Part shown: positions 25,179-33,889 of the stretch, piece after piece
Numbering within the stretch: the first letter of the stretch is position 1
Layout: each line of letters opens with the position of its first letter
NCBI GenBank assembly: GCA_965371245.1
Contig: CBDUXT010000003.1
Span: 1-64,000 of the forward strand
Direction: 5' to 3'
DNA: 64,000 bases
Source of the DNA: CBDUXT01 sp965371245
Lineage (GTDB): Bacteria > Planctomycetota > Phycisphaerae > UBA1845
Program-made: the position numbers and the translations under genes
Notes under the pieces: model-generated
What the model was told of the DNA's origin: nothing
Databases searched by the model: none
Seen by the model: only the letters and a program-made list of their open reading frames with translations

Positions 25179-26064
25179 CACGTGTTACCTCCGGGGCCGG
25201 CGCGACCGGCGACACGCCTCGGCTGCCTCCGCCTTCCCGCCCGTTGTTTGAGGATAGTTCCCGCCGAAGCGTTGCGCGAAGGGCATCGCGGGTCAGGGCA
25301 CGCTGCATCCGCCCGCGGATGGCGACGGAGATCGTCCCCGTCTCCTCGCTGACCACGATCACGACGGCCCCGACCTCCTGGCTCACCCCCAGCGCCGCTC
25401 GGTGACGGCTGCCCAGTGAACGCTCGAGATCACCGGACTCGGCCAGCGGAAACTGACAGCCGGCCGCACGGATCCGCCCCTCGGACACGATCACGCCGAG
25501 ATCGTGCAGCGCAGATCCGGGCCAGAAGATCGTCTCAAGAAGTTCGACGGAGACGATCGCATCGACCGCCACGCCGGTTTCCGTCAGGGCCCCGAGTTCC
25601 GGGTCTCGCTCGACGGCGATCAACGCGCCGATCTTGTTCTTGGAGAGGCGCTCGACGGCTGTCACGATTGGATCGATCTCCAGATCATCGCTCTTGACCC
25701 ACCGCCGCAAGAAACCACCCTGCCCCAGGCGCAGAAGAATGCGGCGCAGTTCAGTTTGAAAGGCCACCAAAGAGATGAGGAACACCCCGAGGATGAAGTA
25801 GGGGTAGAGCACGTTGATGCGGTCGAACTCGAAGCGCTCGGCGATCAGCCATACGATCGCAAAGCTGACCGCAAGGATGGTGAGCACCGCACGCACCAGG
25901 CGCGCCCCGCGCGTTCCCTGAAGAAACCGGAGGATCGTGTAGACGACGCTCCCGATCAACAGGAGTTCGATCAGCGCGACCCAGGGACGTTCGGCGAACC
26001 GCTCCAGGAAAGACTGAAAGCCCGCCGGCAGCGCGATTGCGACGAGGTAGACCGATTCATTCAA
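25156..26064 (-). CDS. cdaA: diadenylate cyclase CdaA
   Basis: A protein of about 302 residues. Three N-terminal membrane helices (about 25-110) precede a DAC (DisA_N) domain, which makes cyclic di-AMP from two ATP. The RHR motif is intact (GSRHRAALG). The position of the DGA motif reads HDLGVIV instead of HDGAVII, so the Asp is kept but the following Gly-Ala is changed. The N-terminus is uncertain: the frame is open into the repeat at 26171-26307, whose translation is spurious, and the first sensible start is the TTG at 26064. It is first gene of a pair with the YbbR protein. Confidence 0.82.
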   Translation of the reverse strand: MNESVYLVAIALPAGFQSFLERFAERPWVALIELLLIGSVVYTILRFLQGTRGARLVRAVLTILAVSFAIVWLIAERFEFDRINVLYPYFILGVFLISLVAFQTELRRILLRLGQGGFLRRWVKSDDLEIDPIVTAVERLSKNKIGALIAVERDPELGALTETGVAVDAIVSVELLETIFWPGSALHDLGVIVSEGRIRAAGCQFPLAESGDLERSLGSRHRAALGVSQEVGAVVIVVSEETGTISVAIRGRMQRALTRDALRATLRRELSSNNGREGGGSRGVSPVAPAPEVTRDGTGQAA

Positions 26065-26170
26065 CGGCGTGCGTCCCGAGGACGAAGGAATCTTTCGGAG
26101 ATGTCGTTGACGAGAGTATAGAACCGGCGCGCCGGGTCCGCAAACATCGGGTTCGAGAACCCCGCAAGCG

Positions 26171-26307
26171 GGTGCGCGACAGAATCGGCGGGCAGCCTTC
26201 AGAGCACAGGGCGCGAGCCCTGTGACCGGTCTCTGGTATCGTAGAAGCCCCATGCTTGTTCGCATCGTGTCCGTGGGCTTGCGCCCACGGCTCTGACCCG
26301 GCGTGCC
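26171..26307 (+). repeat. double-palindrome dispersed repeat, copy 1
   Basis: About 135 bases with two palindromes. The first is ACAGGGCGCGAGCCCTGT (26206-26223) and the second CCGTGGGCTTGCGCCCACGG (26271-26290). It is preceded by GACAGAATCGGCGG and followed by CTCTGACCCGGCG. A near-identical inverted copy lies at 51136-51270, and partial copies at 26351-26480 and 53880-53980. Confidence 0.85.
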
Positions 26308-26350
26308 GCCCTCAAGCTGGCTTTGCGCGCCCCGCCAAAACTGTCACACA

Positions 26351-26480
26351 CCCCCGGCAAGCGGGTGCGCGACAGAATCGGCGGTACGCAGTTTTCAGAG
26401 CACCGGGCACAAGCTCGGTGGCATGCTGACGCAGGGGTCCGCCGGCCGGCGCCCGGAGCTCCGACCCGGCGTACCCGTCC
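26351..26480 (+). repeat. double-palindrome dispersed repeat, copy 2 (diverged)
   Basis: Shares GCGGGTGCGCGACAGAATCG and TTTTCAGAGCAC with copies 1 and 3. The first palindrome has become CACCGGGCACAAGCTCGGTG and the second is a GC-rich CCGCCGGCCGGCG stretch ending in GCTCCGACCCGGCGTAC. The layout is retained although both stems have changed. Confidence 0.7.
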
Positions 26481-26489
26481 CGGCCGAAT

Positions 26490-26975
26490 GTGTTACGATC
26501 CCCCCCAACGCGGCATTCTGTCGTGGGCCTGTCGGAGCGACGCGCTGGCGAGCCACCGACGGGCAGTCAGCGGTTCACGCCGTGTCGGGGCACAAAAAAA
26601 CCTGCCTGCAGGATCATGGCGACCAAGGGAAGCGGTTTTCCGAGTGTCGGGTGATCACCTGCGATCGCCATCCCGTATCGCTGGATCGTGCGATGACGGG
26701 AGGTGGGATGCGTTCGCAAACGCTACTCGGAGAGCCGCCGTATACCCTCGGGCACGCATGCCCACACGGCAGGTAACGGTTCGAGTATGCGCACGAGCCA
26801 AAACCCACCGCGCCCAGGGCAGGAGTCTCGAATCGTGCAAGAGGCACGGCGTGGGTCTAAGTTCTGATCCAGCCGCCGAGAAACACTCGAACAACGGCCG
26901 GGCCACGTCTTCCCTCATCCACCCGATACCGCGACGTCACCGCCGTACATCCGCCTACGGCGGTTGTGTTTTTTT
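26490..26975 (+). ncRNA. candidate structured RNA, family unknown
   Basis: A GC-rich, gene-free segment with many short complementary blocks, closed by a strong plus-strand terminator at 26941-26975. No signature of RNase P RNA, tmRNA, SRP RNA or 6S RNA was found on either strand. The 5' end is arbitrary. It is listed because a terminator with no upstream gene on its strand implies a transcript. Confidence 0.25.
26941..26975 (+). terminator. intrinsic terminator with no upstream gene
   Basis: A perfect 8-base stem CCGCCGTA / TACGGCGG (about 26940-26963) is followed by TTGTGTTTTTTTG. Nothing on the plus strand codes for protein for more than 4 kb upstream, so the transcript it ends is either non-coding or starts far upstream. 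Confidence 0.65.
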
Positions 26976-27081
26976 GTCCGGGGGTGGATCGGCTCTTGGG
27001 TGGAGCCCGGCGACGGATGTTCTCGGACCTGTTGGCCTGGCGGCAAGACCGAGCGTGCGTCCGAGGACAGGAGCCCGAGCG

Positions 27082-27119
27082 AAAAAAAAGCCCCCGCAAC
27101 GCCTGGCAGGCCGGTGCGG
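27082..27119 (-). terminator. intrinsic terminator of the epimerase transcript
   Basis: On the minus strand CCGCA and TGCGG (plus arms 27094-27098 and 27115-27119) with an inner GCCT/AGGC stem are followed by GGGGGC and eight T. It lies about 135 bases past the epimerase stop on the same strand. Confidence 0.65.
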
Positions 27120-27135
27120 AGTCGTTTTTCAGTCA

Positions 27136-27160
27136 TCGAGGCCGACGGGAGTCGAACCCG
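27136..27160 (-). other. tRNA T-arm/3'-end-like sequence
   Basis: On the minus strand GCGGGTTCGACTCCCGT forms a T-stem and loop, followed by CGGCCTCGA like an acceptor 3' strand. No matching 5' acceptor (GAGGCCG) or anticodon arm is found in the proper range. It may be a leftover of an integration at a tRNA or tmRNA gene, or part of a dispersed element. Confidence 0.4.
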
Positions 27161-27252
27161 CAAAAGCCGGATCGACAGTGGGGTACACCGAAACGCTAAG
27201 TACGTGTGCTGACAATGACTTACGCGATGTGGCAGATTCGCGCGTGTCAGAA

Positions 27253-28197
27253 CTACGGCACGCCGCCTGGTTGGCTGCGCCACCATGCGATGGTGCGTTC
27301 AAGGCCCGCTCCGAGCCGTGTCTTGGCACGCCAGCCCAGCGATTCCGTGGCCCGGGACGTGTCCAGGCAGCGCCGTGGTTGCCCGTCGGGTCGCCTGTTG
27401 TCCCATCCAATACGACCCGCAAAGCCACAGAGCCCCGCGATTTTGGTCGCAAGCTCGCCGATGGTGATTTCCTCCCCGGTGCCAAGGTTGACCGGCTTGG
27501 AGTCGTCGTAAATCTCTGTCGCGCGAACAATCGCGTCGGCCGCATCGTCCACAAAAAGGAACTCGCGACTCGCCCGTCCCGTGCCCCAACACGTGACGGA
27601 ATCGAGACCGCCATCGGCGGCATCGCAGAACTGGCGAACCAAGGCCGGGATGACGTGCGAGGTTTCCGGGTCGAAGTTGTCGCCCGGTCCGTAGAGATTG
27701 ACGGGCACCAGGTGGATTCCGTTCAAACCGTACTGCTGGCGATAGGCCTCCAGCATGACACCGAGCGCACGCTTGGCCACGCCGTATGGCGCGTTGGTCT
27801 CTTCGGGGTAGCCTTCCCACAGCGACGCTTCGGCGAACGGGACGGGGCAGTGCTTGGGGTATGCGCAGACGGTGCCGACCTGGACGAACTTCGCGATGTC
27901 GCGGTGACGGGCCTCTTCCATGAGATGCATGCCCATGGCCATGTTGGCGTAGAAGTAGCGACCGGGGTTTCGCTGGTTGGCACCGATCCCGCCGACCTCG
28001 GCCGCAAGGTGGATCACCACGTTGGGATCGAACTCGTCGAACATGGCGCCAGCCGCCTCGGCGCGGGTCAGGTCAAACTGCGCGGAGCGCGGGATGAGGA
28101 CGCGCGTCGCGCCGCGTCGCGCCAACTCGGCACAGACCGCCCGACCAAGGAAGCCGGCGCCGCCGGTGACACAGATTCGTTTGTCGGCGAGGTTCAT
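27253..28197 (-). CDS. GDP-L-fucose-synthase-like NAD(P)-dependent epimerase/reductase
   Basis: An extended short-chain dehydrogenase of 314 residues. It has the nucleotide-binding GGAGFLG (residues 12-18), the GDP-fucose-synthase signature AAEVGGIGAN, then GTVCAYPK and PYGVAK, holding the Tyr and Lys of the catalytic YxxxK. NLYGPGDNFDPETSHVIPAL (GDP-sugar binding region) matches the Fcl/WcaG group. The usual serine or threonine of the catalytic triad is the Thr of GTVCAYP. It likely makes an activated deoxysugar for surface glycans, but the mannose dehydratase gene (gmd) is not in the window. The ATG at 28197 opens directly with the Rossmann strand. Confidence 0.88.
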   Translation of the reverse strand: MNLADKRICVTGGAGFLGRAVCAELARRGATRVLIPRSAQFDLTRAEAAGAMFDEFDPNVVIHLAAEVGGIGANQRNPGRYFYANMAMGMHLMEEARHRDIAKFVQVGTVCAYPKHCPVPFAEASLWEGYPEETNAPYGVAKRALGVMLEAYRQQYGLNGIHLVPVNLYGPGDNFDPETSHVIPALVRQFCDAADGGLDSVTCWGTGRASREFLFVDDAADAIVRATEIYDDSKPVNLGTGEEITIGELATKIAGLCGFAGRIGWDNRRPDGQPRRCLDTSRATESLGWRAKTRLGAGLERTIAWWRSQPGGVP

Positions 28198-28681
28198 CGT
28201 TATCCGTTCCTGGCTTCCGATAACACCCGAGGGTTATCGGTTGCATCGGCAGCGGATCGATTCTTCGGCCAGCGAAACCGACGGGCAGCCGTCATCGACT
28301 CGCGCGCTCCGCACCGTGCCATGACAGTGTCCCGCGTAAGGTGGACACAGCCGGTCGGTCCGAGAAAAGCGCCCCCGCGCTTTCTTGCGCGGACGATGTC
28401 CGGCACGCCGGACGAGGGCGCTTCGCATTGGGACATGCCGAGGTCGCGCCCCGGCGATGCATCGACCGGCGAGAAACCGCGCGGGCTCAAGCGTGCGGTT
28501 CGGGACAATGAAACGGGAAAAACCGGGTCCGGATCATCGACGGACCGAAACGCCCGCCTCGCCTGAATTGCCGATAGGTGAGTACTGTAACGACGGCGAA
28601 CTCGGGCCGGACGCGCCTCGATTCATTGCGGCCGGGAATCGCCGGTACCCGGCCCGCTACAGACCAGCAGGAGCCACCATC
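28198..28681. other. divergent intergenic region with an imperfect palindrome
   Basis: About 480 bases between the epimerase and the antiporter. It contains AACCGCGCG / CGTGCGGTT (28475-28500), a REP-like stem with one mismatch. The plus-strand frame extends upstream of the antiporter but is not conserved in character. Confidence 0.45.
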
Positions 28682-30163
28682 GTGGATATCAGCCTACCCA
28701 TTCCAGACGCACATGAGCCACACAAGCCCAAGCTGTCGGCCATGCAATGGTTCGCCGTTGCGCTCGGGGCCGTCGCCATCGGGATGCTCATGTATGCGTC
28801 CCTGACACCGCACCACGGCGATGCCCACGCGGCACACGCGCACCCACCGGCCATGTGGTCGCTGGCTCCGTTCGTGGGGTTGCTGCTTTGCATTGCGCTT
28901 CTGCCCTTGATCTCGACCACGGAGCACTGGTGGGAGAGCAACCGAAACCGTCTGATGGTTTCGCTTTCCTTTGCGGCCGTTACGTTGGTCTACTACCTTG
29001 CTGCCTACGGCGCGGCGAAGGTCAGCACCATTTTGGAACACGCGTTGGTGGCGGAGTACATTCCGTTCATCGTGTTGCTGTTCTCGTTATACGTTATCAG
29101 CGGTGGGATTTGCCTTCAGGGCGACCTGGCCGCCCACCCATCGACGAACACCGCGTTCCTCGCGGTCGGGGCACTTGTGGCCAGCTTCATCGGGACGACC
29201 GGGGCGAGCATGCTCCTGATCCGTCCGCTTCTACAGACCAATTCGGAGCGGAAGCGCGTCACCCACACGGTCGTTTTCTTCATCTTCCTGGTCAGCAACA
29301 TCGGCGGGTGTCTGCTACCGATCGGCGATCCCCCGCTTTTTTTGGGCTATCTCAAGGGCGTCAGCTTCCTCTGGACGTTCAGTCTGTGGATGCCCTGGGC
29401 GGCGACAAGCATTCTGCTGCTCGTCATCTACTTCGTCTGGGACACGATCGCCTACCGCAAGGAGAACCCGGCCGACATTATGCGCGACGAGACCCAGAAG
29501 GTCCGCATGACCTTACGTGGCAAGCTCAATTTCCTCTGGCTCCTGGGGGTGGTGCTGTGCGTCGCGCTGGTCAACCCGGAGAAGGAACTGCCGTTGGTGG
29601 GCATCGTGCCGTTCCCGTTCATGCGAGAGGTGTTGATGCTGGTGTTCGTCGGGCTGTCCTTGAGGTGTACGCGCAAAGACGTCCGATCGGACAACCAGTT
29701 TGATTACCACGCGATCATCGAGGTGGCGGCGCTCTTTATCGGCATCTTCATCTGCATGCAGGCCCCGATCGAGATCCTCCGGGCAAACGGCAGCGCCCTG
29801 GCGCCGCTGCTGAGTTCTCCGAGCCGATTCTTCTGGGCGACCGGGGCGCTGTCGAGCTTCCTGGACAACGCCCCCACGTACGTCGTGTTCTTCGAAACGG
29901 CCTCGACCATGACACCCACCGGCGCGACCGACGTCGTGCCACTCTCCGGGGGCGGATCGATTCTGACGACGCTGCTGACGGGTGTATCACTGGGCGCCGT
30001 GTTCATGGGGGCGATGACCTACATCGGCAACGGTCCGAACTTCATGGTCAAGAGCATCGCGGAGCGCTCGGGCGTTAGAATGCCGAGTTTCTTCGGGTAC
30101 ATGCTCTACAGCGTTGCCATCCTGGTCCCGCTCTTCGTTGTGGTAAGCGTCGTGTTCATGTAG
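28682..30163 (+). CDS. NhaD-type sodium:proton antiporter
   Basis: A membrane protein of 493 residues with about 12 helices. It belongs to the ion-transporter superfamily that includes NhaD and citrate carriers. Typical features are the histidine-rich loop HHGDAHAAHAH, the polar intramembrane motifs GTTGAS and SFLDNAPTY, and YIGNGPNFMVKSI near the end. It should exchange Na+ for H+ at the inner membrane. The GTG at 28682 is chosen because CAGGAG at 28668-28673 lies 8 bases upstream and the first helix follows soon after; the longer in-frame region is unlike protein. It stands alone. Confidence 0.88.
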   Translation: MDISLPIPDAHEPHKPKLSAMQWFAVALGAVAIGMLMYASLTPHHGDAHAAHAHPPAMWSLAPFVGLLLCIALLPLISTTEHWWESNRNRLMVSLSFAAVTLVYYLAAYGAAKVSTILEHALVAEYIPFIVLLFSLYVISGGICLQGDLAAHPSTNTAFLAVGALVASFIGTTGASMLLIRPLLQTNSERKRVTHTVVFFIFLVSNIGGCLLPIGDPPLFLGYLKGVSFLWTFSLWMPWAATSILLLVIYFVWDTIAYRKENPADIMRDETQKVRMTLRGKLNFLWLLGVVLCVALVNPEKELPLVGIVPFPFMREVLMLVFVGLSLRCTRKDVRSDNQFDYHAIIEVAALFIGIFICMQAPIEILRANGSALAPLLSSPSRFFWATGALSSFLDNAPTYVVFFETASTMTPTGATDVVPLSGGGSILTTLLTGVSLGAVFMGAMTYIGNGPNFMVKSIAERSGVRMPSFFGYMLYSVAILVPLFVVVSVVFM

Positions 30164-30307
30164 AACTCGCAGCCGTTATGCCCGCGGCACCGGTGTCACG
30201 CTGGTGGGGCGCGCCAGCCCCAACCGGATCGCCGCGCGTGCAACATGGCCAAATTTCTGCCAGAAGACGCTTACACGAGGAGCCCCGCCTGCCGCGGGGG
30301 CTATGAC

Positions 30308-30493
30308 ATGCTGGTTCGCTTCGATTGTCCTGCCTGTGGCGCATCACACTCGTTCGACATGCCGGAAACCACCATCCACATGACCTGCTCCAGCACCCAC
30401 AAGGCGTTGGAGCTCCGGCTGACCAAGGGGGGCGACGTCAAGAGCGCCATCGTCGGTGAGAACGAGGCTTCCGCCGACAAGAAAAATCGGTGA
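30308..30493 (+). CDS. small zinc-ribbon-like protein
   Basis: A 61-residue protein. CPAC at residues 7-10 and a further Cys (MTCSS) give three cysteines and a His spaced like half of a zinc ribbon (FDCPACGASHSF, then TIHMTCSS). The tail is charged. There are no membrane segments. The gene sits 144 bases after the antiporter and 92 bases before the thioredoxin-fold gene. Function unknown. Confidence 0.5.
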   Translation: MLVRFDCPACGASHSFDMPETTIHMTCSSTHKALELRLTKGGDVKSAIVGENEASADKKNR

Positions 30494-30585
30494 CCGGGCG
30501 CCCGAGAGGCCCGGCCGAGGGCTAAATCTTCGACGTCGTGCAAAAGGCGGGAATATTTCCGCGGTTTCCGCGGTTTCGGTAGCTG

Positions 30586-31080
30586 ATGGATGTATCGCCG
30601 GAACAAATCGTGCTGGAGCCACCTCGCGACCGCTGGAGATGGGGTCCCTGGGTGTTCTTCGTCGGGCTCGCCGGACTGTACCTCTTGGGCACCCGACCTA
30701 CGCCCGTACCCGAGGGCTGGGGTACCGATTTCACGGCGGCGACGCGTGTTGCCGCCGAGGAACATCGTAACATCCTGGTGGCTTTCTACATGCCCGGTTG
30801 TGTCTATTGCGACATGATGGATCGGTCGGTGCTGCCTGCGGCCGAGGTCCGCGCTGCGATCAAGGGCTTTGTCCCCGTTCGGGTCAACATGGAGGAGGAG
30901 CGAGAGCTGGCCAACCGTGTCGGCGTGATGGGGGCACCGACCTATGCCGTACTCGATGCTCGTGGGAACCTTCTGACCAAGGCGGAAGGCTACCAGCCGG
31001 TCGATCGCTTTGTGCGGTTCCTTAGTCGCGCCTCGACGCTGCCTGCTCCTGGACTCGCCAGAGCGGAGGTCGCCCCCTGA
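30586..31080 (+). CDS. membrane-anchored thioredoxin-fold protein
   Basis: A protein of 164 residues with an N-terminal membrane helix (about 20-36) and an extracytoplasmic thioredoxin-like domain. The active site is CVYC (residues 72-75) after the strand ILVAFYMPG, and the cis-proline loop is GAPTYAV. It probably acts in envelope disulfide chemistry. Its last 59 bases overlap the 3' end of uvrA on the other strand. Confidence 0.8.
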   Translation: MDVSPEQIVLEPPRDRWRWGPWVFFVGLAGLYLLGTRPTPVPEGWGTDFTAATRVAAEEHRNILVAFYMPGCVYCDMMDRSVLPAAEVRAAIKGFVPVRVNMEEERELANRVGVMGAPTYAVLDARGNLLTKAEGYQPVDRFVRFLSRASTLPAPGLARAEVAP

Positions 31081-33889
31081 GGCGCGGCTCCAGAAAACGG
31101 CCTGTGTGACTTTCGGCGCAGGCGGCCACCTCCTCCGGCGTCCCCTCAACGACGATGTTCCCCCCGGCCTCTCCCCCATCGGGACCAAGATCGATCACCC
31201 AGTCGGCCACCTTGATGACATCCAGGTCGTGCTCGATCACGACGACCGTCTGCCCCCGTGTGACCAGCCGGTTCAGGACGCCGAGCAGGGTTCGCACGTC
31301 GGAGGGATGCAGCCCGGTCGTGGGCTCATCCAGAATGTACATCGTGTGGCCCTCACCCGATCGGTGCAGCTCGGACGCGAGCTTGACGCGTTGCGCCTCC
31401 CCGCCGGACAGGGTGTTGGAAGGCTGGCCGAGTGTCATGTAGCCGAGCCCGACGTTCCGTAGCGATTGGAGACGCCGGTGGATGTTGGCGAAGTTGTCGA
31501 AGAAGTCGGTTGCCTCATCGACGCGCATGCTCAACACGTCGGCGATGGTCTTGCCGCGGTAGCGAACGTCCAGCGTTTCTCGGTTATACCGCGCCCCGCC
31601 GCACTCGACGCACGTCACGAACACGTCCGGGAGAAAGTGCATCGCGATGCGCTTTTGCCCTTGACCCTCGCACGCCAGGCAGCGTCCCTCCTTGACGTTG
31701 AAGCTGAACCTTGCCGGGCCGTAGCCGCGAATCTTGGCTTCGCGGGTCTTGGCATAGAGCTGGCGGATCAGATCGAAGACGCCGACATACGTGGCCGGGT
31801 TGCTTCGCGGGGTTCGCCCGATGGGCGCCTGATCCACCTCGACGACGCGATCGATCTGTGCGCCGCCGAGGATGCGCTCGAATGCCCCGGGGCGCGGGCC
31901 GCCGCGGGTGATCCTGCGGTTGAGCACACGAAGAAGGGTCTGTGAGACAAGCGTGCTCTTTCCGCTTCCTGACACCCCTGTGACACAGACAAACCGACCC
32001 AGCGGGAAGCGGACGGTGATGTTCTTGAGATTGTTGGCGCTGGCGCCGCGAAGCTCGACGGCGTACCGCCAATCGACCGCGCGACGTTCCTCCGGCAGTG
32101 CGATGCAGGTCCGCCCGGTCAGGAACTTCGCGGTCAAGGAGCGGTCGTTGTCCAGGACCGTTTCGAGCGGACCCTCCGCCACGACATGACCGCCCTGAGC
32201 CCCCGCCCCAGGACCGATCTCGATGAGGTGAGCCGCCGCACCGATCACCTGTTCGTCGTGTTCGACCACCAGGACGGTGTTGTCCAGGCTCGCCAGATGT
32301 TGGAGGATTCGTGTCAGCCGGTGCGTGTCGCACGGGTGCAACCCGATCGTGGGTTCGTCCAGAACGTAGCACACACCCGACAAACCGCTGCCAATCTGCG
32401 TGGCCAGTCGGATTCTCTGCGATTCCCCACCTGAGAGCGTGGCACTTCCGCGATCCAGCGTCAGGTAGCCGACACCCACATCGACCAGGAAGGCGAGGCG
32501 GGCCGCGATCTCGCGGAGCAAGGGCTTGCCGATGGCCTCTGCCTCACCGGTCAGTCGCAAGCCGCCGAAAAACGATACGGCGTCCTCGACGGTCATCGCG
32601 GTGATTTCATCGATACCCCGCCCGGCCACCTTGACCGCCAGGGCTTCCCTGCAAAGGCGGGTGCCCCGACACTGTTCACAAGGCGCTTCGGTCTGCATGG
32701 CGTGAAGGCGCTGTTTGGTCGCCTCCGAATCGGTCGTCTCCCAGCGCCGACGAAGATTCGGGAGGACGCCCTCGAACGAAGCACCCCACTGCTTGGCTTC
32801 CGCCTCGGTGGTCCCGTCCATCAGGATGCGCGCGGTGGGCTCCGGGATGTTGGCAAAGGGAACGTCGGGGAGGACACGGTACCGCTCGCAGAACTCGCGA
32901 ATCATCGCCGCGTACACGCTCGATAGCTTCTGTCCGGCGTTGCGCCACGGGGCAATCGCACCGGCCGCGAGCGACACGTTGCGGTCCGGAACGATCAGAT
33001 CCAGGTCGAATTCAAGCGTCGTTCCCAGCCCCGCGCACGTTCGACAGGCGCCGTGAGGCGAATTAAAGCTGAACAATTGCGGCGAGAGGTGGTCGAGGCG
33101 AACGTCGGCGTGGACGGGGCACGCCAGCGCGGCACTGTAGACATCGTCGGACCAGTTCCCGGGCGTGGCCTCGGCCGTGACGATCACGCGCCCCGAGGCA
33201 AGCCGTGTCGCCAGCTCGACGCTGTCGGCGAGTCGCGTCGCAATGGACGGCTTGATCGCCAGGCGATCGACCACGACTTCGATCGTATGCTTCCGCTTTG
33301 GTGCCAGAGGCTCGGCATCTTCAATCAGACCAATCTCACCGTCGATGCGCGCACGAATGAACCCCTCCCCGACCGCCCGGGCAAGAATCGCGTTGTGCGC
33401 GCCGCGCCGACCCTCGACCAAGGGGGCGAGCACCATGATTCGCCGCCCCGGCGTTCCCGCGAGCACGCGGTCCACGATCTGCGCGGTGGTCTGGCACACG
33501 ATGGGCCGGTCGCATTTCCAGCAGCGCGGCTCGCCGACACGGGCAAAGAGCACACGCAAGTAGTCATGGATTTCCGTCGTCGTCGCGACGGTCGATCGGG
33601 GGCTCGACACGGTGATGCGCTGTTCGATGGCGATGGTTGGGGAGAGCCCGTCGATCCGGTCCACGTCGGGCTTGGGCATTTGCTCGAGGAACTGCCGCGC
33701 ATACGCTGAGAGCGATTCGACATACCGCCGCTGCCCTTCGGCATAGATCGTGTCGAAGGCGAGCGAACTCTTGCCCGAGCCGGACGGTCCGGTGACGACG
33801 GTCAGCACGCCGCGCGGCACCTCGACCGTTACGTTCCGCAAGTTGTGCTGCCGCGCGCCGACGACACGGATGCAGGGACGCTTGTCCAT
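31022..33889 (-). CDS. uvrA: excinuclease ABC subunit UvrA
   Basis: A protein of 955 residues and of normal length, the damage-recognition ATPase of nucleotide-excision repair. It has two ABC modules: Walker A GPSGSGKSSL with signature LSGGESQRIRL, and Walker A GVSGSGKSTL with signature LSGGEAQRVKL. Three CxxC pairs are visible: CWKC, CEQC, and CLAC/CVEC in the C-terminal zinc finger. FNSPHGACRTC marks the insertion region. The ATG at 33889 gives the normal N-terminus. It converges with, and overlaps by 59 bases, the thioredoxin-fold gene. uvrB and uvrC are not in the window. Confidence 0.96.
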   Translation of the reverse strand: MDKRPCIRVVGARQHNLRNVTVEVPRGVLTVVTGPSGSGKSSLAFDTIYAEGQRRYVESLSAYARQFLEQMPKPDVDRIDGLSPTIAIEQRITVSSPRSTVATTTEIHDYLRVLFARVGEPRCWKCDRPIVCQTTAQIVDRVLAGTPGRRIMVLAPLVEGRRGAHNAILARAVGEGFIRARIDGEIGLIEDAEPLAPKRKHTIEVVVDRLAIKPSIATRLADSVELATRLASGRVIVTAEATPGNWSDDVYSAALACPVHADVRLDHLSPQLFSFNSPHGACRTCAGLGTTLEFDLDLIVPDRNVSLAAGAIAPWRNAGQKLSSVYAAMIREFCERYRVLPDVPFANIPEPTARILMDGTTEAEAKQWGASFEGVLPNLRRRWETTDSEATKQRLHAMQTEAPCEQCRGTRLCREALAVKVAGRGIDEITAMTVEDAVSFFGGLRLTGEAEAIGKPLLREIAARLAFLVDVGVGYLTLDRGSATLSGGESQRIRLATQIGSGLSGVCYVLDEPTIGLHPCDTHRLTRILQHLASLDNTVLVVEHDEQVIGAAAHLIEIGPGAGAQGGHVVAEGPLETVLDNDRSLTAKFLTGRTCIALPEERRAVDWRYAVELRGASANNLKNITVRFPLGRFVCVTGVSGSGKSTLVSQTLLRVLNRRITRGGPRPGAFERILGGAQIDRVVEVDQAPIGRTPRSNPATYVGVFDLIRQLYAKTREAKIRGYGPARFSFNVKEGRCLACEGQGQKRIAMHFLPDVFVTCVECGGARYNRETLDVRYRGKTIADVLSMRVDEATDFFDNFANIHRRLQSLRNVGLGYMTLGQPSNTLSGGEAQRVKLASELHRSGEGHTMYILDEPTTGLHPSDVRTLLGVLNRLVTRGQTVVVIEHDLDVIKVADWVIDLGPDGGEAGGNIVVEGTPEEVAACAESHTGRFLEPRLRGRPPLWRVQEQAASRRD

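Larger units (their letters stand above)
26308..27252. other. long non-coding stretch with repeats and terminators
   Basis: About 945 bases without a convincing protein gene. Contents: a second copy of the double-palindrome repeat (26351-26480); a GC-rich, strongly structured segment (26490-26940) ended by a plus-strand terminator (26941-26975); a minus-strand terminator (27082-27119); and a T-arm-like sequence (27136-27160). A long open frame crosses the area on the plus strand, but it has no protein-like features and runs antisense through the epimerase gene. Confidence 0.5.

Noticed and set aside
26065..26265. N-terminal extension of CdaA
   Set aside because: The extra 67 codons translate the dispersed repeat (copy 1), so they cannot be the ancestral N-terminus; the TTG at 26064 precedes the first membrane helix.
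26640..27260. Possible tmRNA or RNase P RNA gene
   Set aside because: The T-arm-like sequence lacks a matching 5' acceptor and a tag-coding region, and a GAGGGAAGAC stretch resembling the start of the RNase P core has no AGAACCCGG partner. I kept only a generic candidate RNA.
26323..28566. A very long open frame on the plus strand
   Set aside because: It runs antisense through the epimerase gene and through repeats, is rich in Arg, Pro and Ala as expected of GC-rich antisense frames, and has no domain-like pattern.
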